A DNA stretch of 37,602 bases, from the NCBI GenBank assembly GCA_021413765.1, contig JAIOPT010000088.1, positions 1 through 37,602 on the forward strand, read 5' to 3'. The translations under genes and the position numbers were made by a program. Below the pieces are notes generated by a model. The model saw only the letters and a program-made list of their open reading frames with translations. It ran no database searches and was not told the DNA's origin. This DNA comes from Betaproteobacteria bacterium (GTDB lineage Bacteria; Pseudomonadota; Gammaproteobacteria; Burkholderiales; Gallionellaceae). Shown in pieces: positions 6,920-15,750 of the stretch (position 1 is the first letter of the stretch; the number at the start of each line of letters is the position of its first letter).

Positions 6920-8074
6920 TTAGGCGTCATTCCTCAGCGCCAGCATCGCCTCCATCACTTCAGGGTCGTCCCAAGGGGCGTCGACGCGGAAGTCCTGCAG
7001 ATATCGGCTTTGCGGATTGCGAAGCCACTCCTGTGGAAAATGGGTAATCATATGCTCTTCGTCCGGGTCGAGATCACGACGGCCCGACAACGGCTGGCCG
7101 TTGACAGCGGCATACAGCGCGGCGCAGAGATCGATGTCTATCATGCCCCCCAGGTGCGTTGCGGGCGTGGCACGCCGATTGATCTCGAGGAGGTAAGCCT
7201 CGCCGGTACCGGCGTCGACGATGTATTCGAGGCCAAAAAAGCCGCTCATGCCGAGGCCGATCGCAAGCTGATCCGAGAATCGGCGAATCTCGGGCATCCG
7301 CACGCAGCGAGCTACGGTCGCGGGACCAAGCGGCGAGTGCGTGACCAGCTTCTCGCGGACAAAACCGGCCAGAACCGTCCCCTGCCAAGCCGTCATCGCT
7401 TGCGAGAAGACTTTTCCCACAACATGGGCTTGCACCAGAATGTTCGCGTTGCTCCGGCCCTCGAAATCGATGGTCTTTGCTGCCGCAAAGCGCTCGTAGG
7501 TGCGCGCAAGTTCGATGGGATCTGAAACGATTGCCACCCATTCACCGGCCGCGCCGTGGCTTCGTTTCAGCACGACTGGGTAGCCGCGAATTGCAGCGAA
7601 CGCTTGTGCCTCATCGACGCTGGCAGCAATAGCGTACTGCGGGGTCCGCACGCCCAAGGCTTCGGCAGCCGCGGGCAGTCGCGTTTTGTCGACACTTGTA
7701 TGAAAATGTTCAGGGTTGCCCAGCGACTCACGCACCAACGCGCAGAGTTCAGCGTGTATCCCAGGCTTGATGCCTAGTGGCGGCGACAAAGCTAACATAT
7801 GCAGCAGTCGGACCGCGGTGTCGTCGCACGGAACGACCAGACTCGGTGAAGTGGCCTTAACCATGGCCGCGAACGCGTACACCCAGTCGAGCGGGGTCGC
7901 GTTGTCGGCAAGATGCCCGATCTTGGCGAGGTAGCGGCTTTTTTCCGCCAGCGAACCGCGCGGCGCGAGCAGAGCGACTTCGAATCCCGCCCGACTTAGC
8001 GCACTTGGCATCCGCGCCGCAGGGACCCACTTTGTCGCGGTCGCGACCAATAATACGCATTTTCCCCCCGTCAT
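6920..8074 (-). CDS. ATP-grasp domain protein
   Basis: The 384-aa protein has the ATP-grasp architecture. A Rossmann-like N-terminal domain begins CVLLVATATKWVPAARMPSAL. An ATP-binding strand YPVVLKRSHGAAGEWV follows (Lys170 as the nucleotide lysine). The metal-binding end YLLEINRRATPATHLGG supplies Glu297, Asn299 and Arg300. It should form an amide or similar bond by activating a carboxylate with ATP; the nearest functional analogues are carbamoyl-phosphate-synthase-like ligases. The substrate is unknown. It stands alone on the - strand in GC-rich sequence unlike the flanking AT-rich DNA, suggesting transfer. No partner biosynthetic gene is in the window. Confidence 0.8.
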   Translation of the reverse strand: MTGGKCVLLVATATKWVPAARMPSALSRAGFEVALLAPRGSLAEKSRYLAKIGHLADNATPLDWVYAFAAMVKATSPSLVVPCDDTAVRLLHMLALSPPLGIKPGIHAELCALVRESLGNPEHFHTSVDKTRLPAAAEALGVRTPQYAIAASVDEAQAFAAIRGYPVVLKRSHGAAGEWVAIVSDPIELARTYERFAAAKTIDFEGRSNANILVQAHVVGKVFSQAMTAWQGTVLAGFVREKLVTHSPLGPATVARCVRMPEIRRFSDQLAIGLGMSGFFGLEYIVDAGTGEAYLLEINRRATPATHLGGMIDIDLCAALYAAVNGQPLSGRRDLDPDEEHMITHFPQEWLRNPQSRYLQDFRVDAPWDDPEVMEAMLALRNDA

Positions 8075-8221
8075 CGGTCGGCGACGGGATGGTTATCTGG
8101 TTGCATCGTGACGCTCCATGTCCTTCGATATTGCCTTGTGGCGGTGCTCCCGCACGTAGGACTCAGGTTTAGCACCAGCCACCCTTGGACGCTGTTTCAG
8201 CAGCGGGTCATCGTAAGCAAT

Positions 8222-8255
8222 AAAGGCTTGCCGGATTTAAATCGGGCAAGCCTTT
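8222..8255 (-). terminator. Hairpin terminator after tRNA-Phe
   Basis: AAAGGCTTGCCGGATTT and AAATCGGGCAAGCCTTT are almost perfectly complementary (one mismatch) and lie 8-9 bases beyond the 3' end of the - strand tRNA. On that strand the stem is followed by ATTGC, a weak U-tract, so it can act as the tRNA terminator and possibly in both directions. Confidence 0.65.
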
Positions 8256-8263
8256 ATTTAATT

Positions 8264-8339
8264 TGGTGGCCCGGGGCGGAATCGAACCACCGACACGAGG
8301 ATCTTCAATCCACTGCTCTACCAACTGAGCTACCAGGCC
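8264..8339 (-). tRNA. tRNA-Phe (GAA)
   Basis: Read on the - strand, the 76 nt fold as a tRNA with encoded CCA. The acceptor is GGCCTGG with CCGGGCC (one T-G wobble). The D arm is GCTC/GAGC. The anticodon loop TTGAAGA has anticodon GAA. The T arm is GGTGG/CCGCC with TTCGATT. Two points are unusual: base pair 28-42 is a U-U mismatch (stem GTGGA/TCCTC), and position 37 is G rather than the A usual in bacterial tRNA-Phe. Its 3' end faces the accessory block at 1-8.2 kb, which fits use of the gene as an island integration site. Confidence 0.9.
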
Positions 8340-8450
8340 ATGCGAAGGTGCGCATTATAACGACAAATCGCGATTTAAGAAACCTCAGAATTGAGATAAC
8401 CTCAAATAGGACGTACACGTAACAATGCCAACTTTACTGTTTGTAGATTC

Positions 8451-8482
8451 CAAAAACAAACCCTGCACAAGGCAGGGTTTGT
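8451..8482 (-). terminator. Rho-independent terminator of groESL
   Basis: ACAAACCCTGC (8456-8466) and GCAGGGTTTGT (8472-8482) form an 11-bp perfect stem with a 5-base loop. On the - strand it is followed by a T-run (TTTTT). It lies about 30 bases after the groEL stop codon. Confidence 0.85.
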
Positions 8483-8511
8483 CAGATTCAGCGGCGAATG
8501 AATCGCAACAA

Positions 8512-10203
<1,692 letters not shown>

Positions 10204-10206
10204 TCA

Positions 10207-10250
10207 CTTCGGTCATTACCGAAGGTCACCTAATCCTGCCGAAGGGCAGG
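10207..10250 (-). other. Tandem hairpins in groES-groEL intercistronic RNA
   Basis: Two small stable stem-loops lie back to back in the 96-bp gap. CTTCGGT-CATT-ACCGAAG spans 10207-10224 and CCTGCC-GAAG-GGCAGG spans 10235-10250. The second has a stable tetraloop-like shape. In the groESL transcript such hairpins can influence processing or the relative yield of the two proteins; that role is inferred. Confidence 0.6.
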
Positions 10251-10269
10251 AAAGACCGCATATCTCGAA

Positions 10270-10560
10270 TTAAGTTTCGATTACGCCGATAATTTGTTCT
10301 TCGTGCATCGTTATGTATTCTTGGCCCTCGATTTTAAAAGTTTGAGAGGCGTGTCTGCCAAACAAAACTTTATCGCCAACTTTTACAGTCATTGGGATTA
10401 GTTTTCCGTCGTCACTGTATTTACCCGGACCTACTGCAACAACTGCGCCTTGATCAGGCTTCTCGGTAGCGGCATCAGGAATCACAATTCCGGACGCAGT
10501 CTTGCGTTCTTCTTCCATGCGCTTGATAACGACACGATCATGCAAAGGACGGACCAACAT
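10270..10560 (-). CDS. groES: Co-chaperonin GroES (10 kDa)
   Basis: The 96-aa product is a complete GroES. The start [20 protein letters not shown] has the conserved LHDRVVIKR strand. The mobile loop follows ([12 protein letters not shown], about 19-30), which binds Gro[20 protein letters not shown] and the end EEQIIGVIE are all present. Seven subunits form the lid of the GroEL chamber. It is first in the operon, preceded by an AAGGAG-like ribosome binding site. Confidence 0.98.
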   Translation of the reverse strand: MLVRPLHDRVVIKRMEEERKTASGIVIPDAATEKPDQGAVVAVGPGKYSDDGKLIPMTVKVGDKVLFGRHASQTFKIEGQEYITMHEEQIIGVIET

Positions 10561-10608
10561 GTTTTATTCTCCTTAAACAAACAATTAACAAAATAACGAC
10601 ATCTCCAG

Positions 10609-10635
10609 TTAGCACTCTCTGGTATCGAGTGCTAA
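10609..10635 (-). promoter_or_regulatory. CIRCE operator (HrcA binding site), perfect
   Basis: TTAGCACTC-N9-GAGTGCTAA matches the CIRCE consensus at all 18 positions. It lies about 50-75 bases upstream of groES and directly downstream of the -10 box, so bound HrcA would block transcription; heat shock or client load would relieve this. hrcA itself is not in the window. Confidence 0.95.
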
Positions 10636-10663
10636 TAATAAGGGCGGAACGCACTTATTTCAA
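10635..10663 (-). promoter_or_regulatory. Sigma-70-type promoter of groESL
   Basis: On the - strand, TTGAAA (10658-10663) and TATTAT (10635-10640) are separated by exactly 17 bases, a near-consensus vegetative promoter. The -10 box abuts the CIRCE. No sigma-32-type CCCCAT box is obvious at this spacing, so control appears to be mainly by HrcA. Confidence 0.75.
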
Positions 10664-11126
10664 GAGCACATTGAAAATTTATTTAATAAAGGTTACGAAG
10701 GAAGGTCACGGACAACTTGAAGTGCAACATCAAACATTGAATTCCCTGACTGCGGGAGATGCAAAATAAATATTAGACTTTAGTTTAAAACCAATGAGTT
10801 TATGTTGCACAGACGCCGTGGCTGCGCAGAACAAATCCGTTCGCGTTGAGCCTGTCGAAACGCACTCCTTGCAAATCAATAAGTTGCCAATGGCTTCGAC
10901 AGGCTCAGCCCGAACGGAGGGACTTGTTCAGCATTGCCTTAACATCATGGCTCAGCATTTGCGTTTTGGAGACGGGGTAATAATACGGTTGTCGCAGCGT
11001 TGCTTACTCAGCTGCTTGTTGTCGGGTACCAAGACTGCCGAGACAAGCGTGCGACCTCATCTCGGCCAGCGCCATCATGGCCGCCGTTGAATCTGAACCT
11101 TTTTTACACTGCTAAGCGCTCGGGCT
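10664..11126. other. Gene-free stretch between groES promoter and bolA
   Basis: About 460 bases without a supported gene. They contain the REP-like inverted pair at 10836-10918. The rest, including 10920-11120, shows no family-like frame on either strand and may be decayed sequence. Confidence 0.5.
10836..10918. repeat. REP-like inverted repeat pair (TTCGACAGGCTCAG type)
   Basis: The 24-base arm beginning TCCGTTCGCGTTGAGCCTG (10836-10859) and the arm starting TTCGACAGGCTCAGCCCG (10895-10918) are inverted copies matching at 22 of 24 bases, around a 35-base centre. The core TTCGACAGGCTCAGCCCGAACGG is a short interspersed sequence I know from many proteobacterial genomes. The pair resembles a bacterial interspersed mosaic-type unit. 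Confidence 0.7.
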
Positions 11127-11393
11127 TTACGCTTCGGGCGGTGTTCTGGTTTTCAAACTGTCGACTGCGTGAACGGGGGCCGCGTCTCCCTTCATCAAAT
11201 GAGTGATCGCACTGTATACCATCCGCTGGCTCTCAAGCATGCCCTTGCCGGCAAACGCAGGCGACGTTACGCTAATGCTGAAGTGTCCGCCGCCGCCGCT
11301 CACCTCGGCTTGCGAATTTGGAATGTTCTGCTCGATTGCCTCTTGTAGTGCGTCAATGACGGAGCCTTGAAAATCAGTAGTGTGGCAAGACAT
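11127..11393 (-). CDS. BolA/IbaG family protein
   Basis: The product is 88 aa from the ATG at 11393, chosen because AAGGA lies seven bases upstream; an earlier ATG at 11453 gives an N-terminal extension foreign to the family. It matches the BolA-like fold, with the helix SVIDALQEAIEQNI, the strand pair AEVSGGGGHFSISVTSPAFAGKGMLESQRMVYSAI and the HAVDSLKTRTP end. The GHF and H-A-(V/L)-x-L-K features fit the IbaG/YrbA branch. These proteins work with monothiol glutaredoxins in Fe-S cluster handling and can act in envelope stress. It stands alone, separated by gaps from groES and the downstream region. Confidence 0.85.
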   Translation of the reverse strand: MSCHTTDFQGSVIDALQEAIEQNIPNSQAEVSGGGGHFSISVTSPAFAGKGMLESQRMVYSAITHLMKGDAAPVHAVDSLKTRTPPEA

Positions 11394-11648
11394 GGTTATA
11401 TCCTTAAAAAATGTGTAAGTTGTATGGAAGGTATCGAAATATCGAATAGTCAAACGCCGCCAGCCCGGATCGCAGAGGTGAAAGACATCCTAGAACTATT
11501 ATTAACTGATCGACGAATGCCTGGACTGTGAAAATTATAGTAGCAGCCACGAGGCTAAGCTTGGCGACTCTAACATTCTCTTTGCATCTCACGCAAGTGC
11601 AAGCCTTGACCGATGAGGTATGGCTCAGGCATTCAACAACAAACCCTG

Positions 11649-11783
11649 TCATGCAAGATTCGGGGTAGCAAATTCAACAGACAGCCACTTGCTGCCCCAC
11701 CCTTCAAAGTTTATTTGCATCTGTTGATTGTTGTCTTTAAAAGCAGTGATTCTGCCTTTGCCAAATAAATTAAGGTGGTAATC
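11649..11783 (-). pseudogene. Possible UvrD-type helicase C-terminal remnant
   Basis: About 45 codons on the - strand read DYHLNLFGKGRITAFKDNNQ, then MQINFEGWGSKWLSVEFATPNL and a stop. FGKGRI, QINFE and GSKWL-x4-A-x-L recall the small tudor-like C-terminal domain of UvrD/PcrA helicases (FGEGxV, VxFE, G-x-K-W-L). Nothing upstream in the frame looks like a helicase; the ietAS-like pair begins there. I infer that this is the 3' end of a broken gene, possibly disrupted when the module arrived. The similarity is short and could be chance. Confidence 0.35.
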
Positions 11784-11950
11784 TGCTGCAATTGAGGAGC
11801 AGGTTATAAGTGAGACGAAGCGCAAGAATTTGTTGTTAGTGAGGGGGGCAGCATACGACCCACACCGGCCCGTCAAGATGCTTGCAGCCAAAGCCCGCTT
11901 CTCGGCCTAAGCGGACTGTGAAGATTTTCTGAAAAGGCTGTCTGGATTTA

Positions 11951-14167
11951 TTACACGCGAATTGGCAGCGAAACCTGCGGCTGAATCGGGATGAGTATTT
12001 TGGCATAGGCGCGCAGGATGTCGTTATAAAGATCAGCGTGCTTGGGCGCTTCGATAGTGATGATGAGCGCGTAGCGGATTTTCTCGGGGCCAGACGCTTT
12101 GCCGCCGCCTTCGCGGGCGTTGTAGTGGATATCGAATACTGGATTGTGCAGCGTGGTGCCACGCATTTTCTTCTCACCATGCAAGACGGTCTCCCACTTG
12201 CCCATGTCATGTCGGCGCTCTTCTTCTGTCGCATATTTCTTCATGTCGAAGAAGCCTTTGGTCTCGGCATTCGCTTTGCCCTCTTTTATGTTTTCGCCAT
12301 TCGGGCGAAACACGGTTTCCAATCCGGCACGCGTATAAGAACAGGCATCCTGTGGATCTGTTGGCGATGCGTAGCAGAAGGTGGCTTTGAGTTTGATGTT
12401 GCCGGTGAGGCCATTTGGGGGTAATGGCAATGGGGCGCGCAGATATTTGCCGGGCTTCAGCTCTCCTTGATAGACCACACGAGCGATCCCGGATGGGCAC
12501 GTAATTATGTCCATCAGTTCTTCTGGCACCTTACCCCAGCCCACTTCAAGTTTGTCATGTGTGGATGGATCGGCGGCATGTACCAGCAAAGCCTTGATCG
12601 CTAGCGGAGTCAGCTCATCACCCATAATGGCCCGGATACCTACGGCATTGCGCAACAAATATGGCGATGCGAAACTGGTGCCAAGCTGAGGGGTGAGAAT
12701 CGCTTTCTTGCCAGGCGAAAGGACATGAAAATACTTGGCGGCATCGCCCCCAAAGGCCATCAGGTCTGGCTTGACGACACCCGGACTACGACCGGGGCCT
12801 ACGGCGCTGTATGGCGCGCGCGCCCAAGTCGCTCCGGTGTCATTGGCTGCGCCGACGGCGATGGCGTTCACGCAGTCCGAGGGCACTTGAACACGGTTGT
12901 TGCCGACGATGCTGTCCCTCTCGCCATTGTTGCCTATCGCGAGTGTCATGAAGGTATCACCGTCGCTCAGCAGGTCGTCAATGACTGCTGTCCAAGCGTG
13001 CACTTCCGTATCTACGACTGCGAGTTCCGGGCCAAGACTGAGATTGACGAATTCATACTGGCGCGATAGCAAGACTTCTTCGACAAAACCCAACGTACGG
13101 TACAGTTCAAGGGGATGTTCTGTTTCAGCATCGTTATCGAGCACGCGAAGATGATCGACATAAGAAAATGGTCGCGCAGCCACACCGTTGGGTTGAATCG
13201 GGCCGAAGAGAAATGCCGATGTTACTGCCAGTCCATGCTCCACACCGTCAGCGTCTGCGCTCGCGTCGGGATCAATTTCACGGTAATTGCTGAGCCAAGT
13301 GCCAATCGCATGAAGTACCGGCAGGCCTCCATCCAGGATTGCGACTTTGGGTTCGGAAGAGAGAGGCTGCTCTGAGGGTAGATGGCAACCAATTGAAACG
13401 CTAGCGTTTCGCACCAGAGGACGAATGCCGCGCAGCTTTGGGACTGGACGAATAACGCGTACAAAAACGAACTGGGCCAGCTTTTGTATGTCGCTTTGTT
13501 TGCCTTCAACCGGCACGAACCAAAGGTTGCCTGCAATAAATGATAGCTCGGTGTAAATTTTTACATTGGCCGCTTTCGCGAACTTTTTGAAAGCATGTTG
13601 AACGAATGAGCGCTCCTTATCCGGTAGCAGATGGATGCCTATCTCGAAGAAGCGATCTTTTTTGCTGCCGGGGTCGGCGATACGTTCCTCAGAAGTGAAG
13701 GCCGCGAAATTCTCGATGTGAGCCAAGTCCAAAGCTTCATCGGATTCCGGTTCAACCTGCTGCGCCCATGCGTTCAGGTTGTGGAAGGCATGGCGTTTGC
13801 CTGCAACAAACAATTCGGTCGTTGAGCATTCGGTCGGCTCACCTTTTTTCGTCCAGCCATCCGGCTTGAGTTTGACTGATCGGCTGCCAACCGATTCCAT
13901 GCCAACTGAGCGTAGCATCGCAACAGGGAAAAATGACCGGGCGATATAGCTGGGATTCATGGTCAAGCGTGCTACGCCAAAGTCACCGGGGCAGGCTTCG
14001 GGCGGCAAGGCGTCTATTGCACTTGCCGCATTGGTGAATTGCGGGAAGAGCCGTTCTATTGCTTGCTGAAAGGTGTAGACCTCGGCTTTGCCGGGCTTTC
14101 GCTTCGGCCCCTTGATGTCGTGCGTCAGCAACTCGCCGCGACCGATCAGGAAATTTGTTTGGCTCAT
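11951..14167 (-). CDS. ietS: Subtilisin-like (S8) serine protease, IetS-like
   Basis: The 738-aa product has a long N-terminal region (about 1-270) without recognisable fold, then a subtilase domain. Catalytic Asp279 is in VAILDGGLP and His311 in EHGLAVTSAF. NLSLGP lies at about 375-380, the oxyanion Asn in LAIGNNGE (about 413) and catalytic Ser498 in QLGTSFASPYLLR. No signal peptide is seen, so it should act in the cytoplasm. Its ATG overlaps the stop of the upstream AAA ATPase (ATGA), implying translational coupling. An AAA ATPase plus a cytoplasmic S8 protease is the composition of ietAS, a pair I recall from Agrobacterium Ti-plasmid stability work and from anti-phage screens. The symbol is by arrangement and motif, not by alignment. 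Confidence 0.8.
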   Translation of the reverse strand: MSQTNFLIGRGELLTHDIKGPKRKPGKAEVYTFQQAIERLFPQFTNAASAIDALPPEACPGDFGVARLTMNPSYIARSFFPVAMLRSVGMESVGSRSVKLKPDGWTKKGEPTECSTTELFVAGKRHAFHNLNAWAQQVEPESDEALDLAHIENFAAFTSEERIADPGSKKDRFFEIGIHLLPDKERSFVQHAFKKFAKAANVKIYTELSFIAGNLWFVPVEGKQSDIQKLAQFVFVRVIRPVPKLRGIRPLVRNASVSIGCHLPSEQPLSSEPKVAILDGGLPVLHAIGTWLSNYREIDPDASADADGVEHGLAVTSAFLFGPIQPNGVAARPFSYVDHLRVLDNDAETEHPLELYRTLGFVEEVLLSRQYEFVNLSLGPELAVVDTEVHAWTAVIDDLLSDGDTFMTLAIGNNGERDSIVGNNRVQVPSDCVNAIAVGAANDTGATWARAPYSAVGPGRSPGVVKPDLMAFGGDAAKYFHVLSPGKKAILTPQLGTSFASPYLLRNAVGIRAIMGDELTPLAIKALLVHAADPSTHDKLEVGWGKVPEELMDIITCPSGIARVVYQGELKPGKYLRAPLPLPPNGLTGNIKLKATFCYASPTDPQDACSYTRAGLETVFRPNGENIKEGKANAETKGFFDMKKYATEEERRHDMGKWETVLHGEKKMRGTTLHNPVFDIHYNAREGGGKASGPEKIRYALIITIEAPKHADLYNDILRAYAKILIPIQPQVSLPIRV

Positions 14168-15327
14168 TTGTCGGGCTTCCTTTCAGCAGTTTTCTTAGGT
14201 GCGGCGGGCTTGCTTGCAGCGTATTTTCGAATGGTGTCGCGGCTCACCCCGGTGATGTCTCTGATGGTGTATTGTGAAAGGCGGGTTTGTTTGGCCAGCA
14301 ACGCCGCGAGGTCAATCCTTGCCGGATGGTCGAGCGTTGATGCACGCGACTTGACGAATTCTTCGATCAAGTCGGCATCCGATGTTGAACCCAAAGCCAC
14401 GGCTCGGCGAAAACGCTGAATATCACGCTCGATGTCGCTGTACGTTTCCCCGTTAAAAGCGAATGCCAGGATATCAACCCATCGCCCGAAGAGCGCATAG
14501 TCCGGCCCCAGAAAACGCTTGACCGCCTCTTTAACAGCGGGCATGTCTGGGGACTTGAATTCGATCACCAGGTCGAAGCGACGCCACAATGCCGTATCAA
14601 TCAGTTCCGGGTGGTTAGTTGCAGCAAGGAGAAGGCCCGTGGCAGGCCATTCATCGACTTCCTGAAGAATGACCGTGACCAGGCGCTTTAATTCACCTAT
14701 GTCGGAATCATCGCTGCGACGCTTGGCAATGGCATCAATTTCGTCGAGCAGCAGCACGCATGGGGTGCGCTTGGCAAAGTCCAGTGCCGCACGCAGATTG
14801 CTGCCGCTACGCCCCAGCAAACTGCTCATGACCGCCGTTAGATCGAGTACATAAAGCGGCACTTTCAACTTGGCGGCCAGCCACCTCGCGGTCACCGTCT
14901 TGCCGACTCCCGGTTGCCCCACAAAGATCGCGGAACGTGTCGGCAACAGGCCCAATGCGGCCAAGCGTTCTGTTTGCAGACGTTCCTGGATCAACTGATT
15001 GAGGGTCTCTTCTAGGTCGTTCGAGAGTAGCGGGCGTTCGCGATCCGCTGTGTCTTTAAAAACCTTCAGCAGCGAAAGACGAGATTCGTCATCGATCGGA
15101 AGCGTTTGATCGGATACCGGCGGATTCATCACTTTACGCAGAGGCGATCTAGTTTTGTTGTGCTTGGTGCGCAGGCATAAGTCCATCTGCTCGGCCAGTT
15201 CAGGATCGATATTGCGGTATTTGCGGACGAGTCGTGCCACGAACAAGCGAATATCTTCGGATTGCTCTGCCAGCGCCAGTCGAATTACCTGGGCTAAATC
15301 TGTCTGTAATTCTTTCATTTCGCCCAT
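14164..15327 (-). CDS. ietA: AAA ATPase with C-terminal HTH-like segment, IetA-like
   Basis: The 387-aa protein has an N-terminal helical part (1-100) and an AAA module. Walker A is GQPGVGKT (137-144), Walker B is LLLDEID (192-198), sensor 1 Asn238 is in AATNHPEL and the arginine finger pair is in LWRRFD (249-250). It is complete and in the spastin/katanin-like style. The last 45 residues contain TRLSQYTIRDITGVSRDTIR (about 348-367), which reads as a helix-turn-helix. The gene is first in the pair, with the subtilase overlapping by ATGA. In ietAS-like systems the ATPase is thought to restrain or activate the protease. The HTH plus the palindrome just upstream (15338-15362) suggest it may also regulate its own operon; that is inference. 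Confidence 0.8.
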   Translation of the reverse strand: MGEMKELQTDLAQVIRLALAEQSEDIRLFVARLVRKYRNIDPELAEQMDLCLRTKHNKTRSPLRKVMNPPVSDQTLPIDDESRLSLLKVFKDTADRERPLLSNDLEETLNQLIQERLQTERLAALGLLPTRSAIFVGQPGVGKTVTARWLAAKLKVPLYVLDLTAVMSSLLGRSGSNLRAALDFAKRTPCVLLLDEIDAIAKRRSDDSDIGELKRLVTVILQEVDEWPATGLLLAATNHPELIDTALWRRFDLVIEFKSPDMPAVKEAVKRFLGPDYALFGRWVDILAFAFNGETYSDIERDIQRFRRAVALGSTSDADLIEEFVKSRASTLDHPARIDLAALLAKQTRLSQYTIRDITGVSRDTIRKYAASKPAAPKKTAERKPDK

Positions 15328-15337
15328 TTATTTAGTA

Positions 15338-15362
15338 ACTTTATGTTTATCATAAAGTTATA
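15338..15362 (-). promoter_or_regulatory. Perfect palindrome upstream of ietA-like gene (candidate operator)
   Basis: TAACTTTATG (15338-15347) and CATAAAGTTA (15353-15362) form a perfect 10-bp inverted repeat with a 5-base spacer, 10 bases before the ATPase start. On the - strand AT-rich -10-like sequences (GATAAT, TATAAC) lie immediately upstream or overlap its edge. The position is typical of an autoregulatory operator. No other palindrome of this type is seen nearby. Confidence 0.6.
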
Positions 15363-15684
15363 TATTATCCATAATGGACTAGTTCATTCTCTCACACTTT
15401 TAAGACCTTGGGAAGAATTGAGCTTGATCGGTTGGGTTTTTAAATACATTGCAAGAAGAAGGCCCTGTGAAGCGGACATTCGCTACCGACGGAATCAGAC
15501 TATCTTCCAGCGTCCGCTAAGGCCGACAACCGGGCGGTCACAACGCCCCTTCTGACATCTGCAAACCGGGGCAGCGTCGTACCGCTGCCTGAAGATGGTT
15601 ACCCTCTTAAAGTCGATGCATTATTGTTTTGACGGAGGGGCCACTGTAATTAGTTATTTCTGAAACCCATCAAAAATATTTGTC
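15363..15684. other. Gene-free intergenic stretch
   Basis: The 320 bases between the ietAS-like promoter and the cytochrome promoter region show no supported gene. The short + strand frame from 15343 to 15555 has no family features, and no repeat was noticed. Confidence 0.5.
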
Positions 15685-15701
15685 CTTAAGCAACCCTTAA
15701 G
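15685..15701 (+). promoter_or_regulatory. QseB/PmrA-type box upstream of cytochrome operon
   Basis: CTTAAG-N5-CTTAAG is a direct repeat with 11-bp spacing (15685-15690 and 15696-15701). It is the binding pattern of PmrA/QseB-type OmpR regulators (CTTAAx-N5-CTTAAx). A -10-like TATGCT lies at 15712-15717, so the box would replace the -35 region as in class II activation. The two-component system in the same cluster (17462-19475) is of this type. Confidence 0.55.
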
Positions 15702-15750
15702 CTTGGTCTTTTATGCTGCGCACCTCTTAATGTAATAAAGGAGGTGAAAA

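Noticed and set aside
6810-6923. 37-codon + strand frame before the ATP-grasp gene
   Set aside because: Short, no recognisable similarity, overlaps the ATP-grasp stop; more likely a scar.
11404-11652. 82-codon - strand frame upstream of bolA
   Set aside because: No family match and overlaps the BolA leader region; not supported as a gene.
12038-13825. Several + strand frames opposite the subtilase gene
   Set aside because: They are antisense to a gene with intact catalytic motifs and have no domains.
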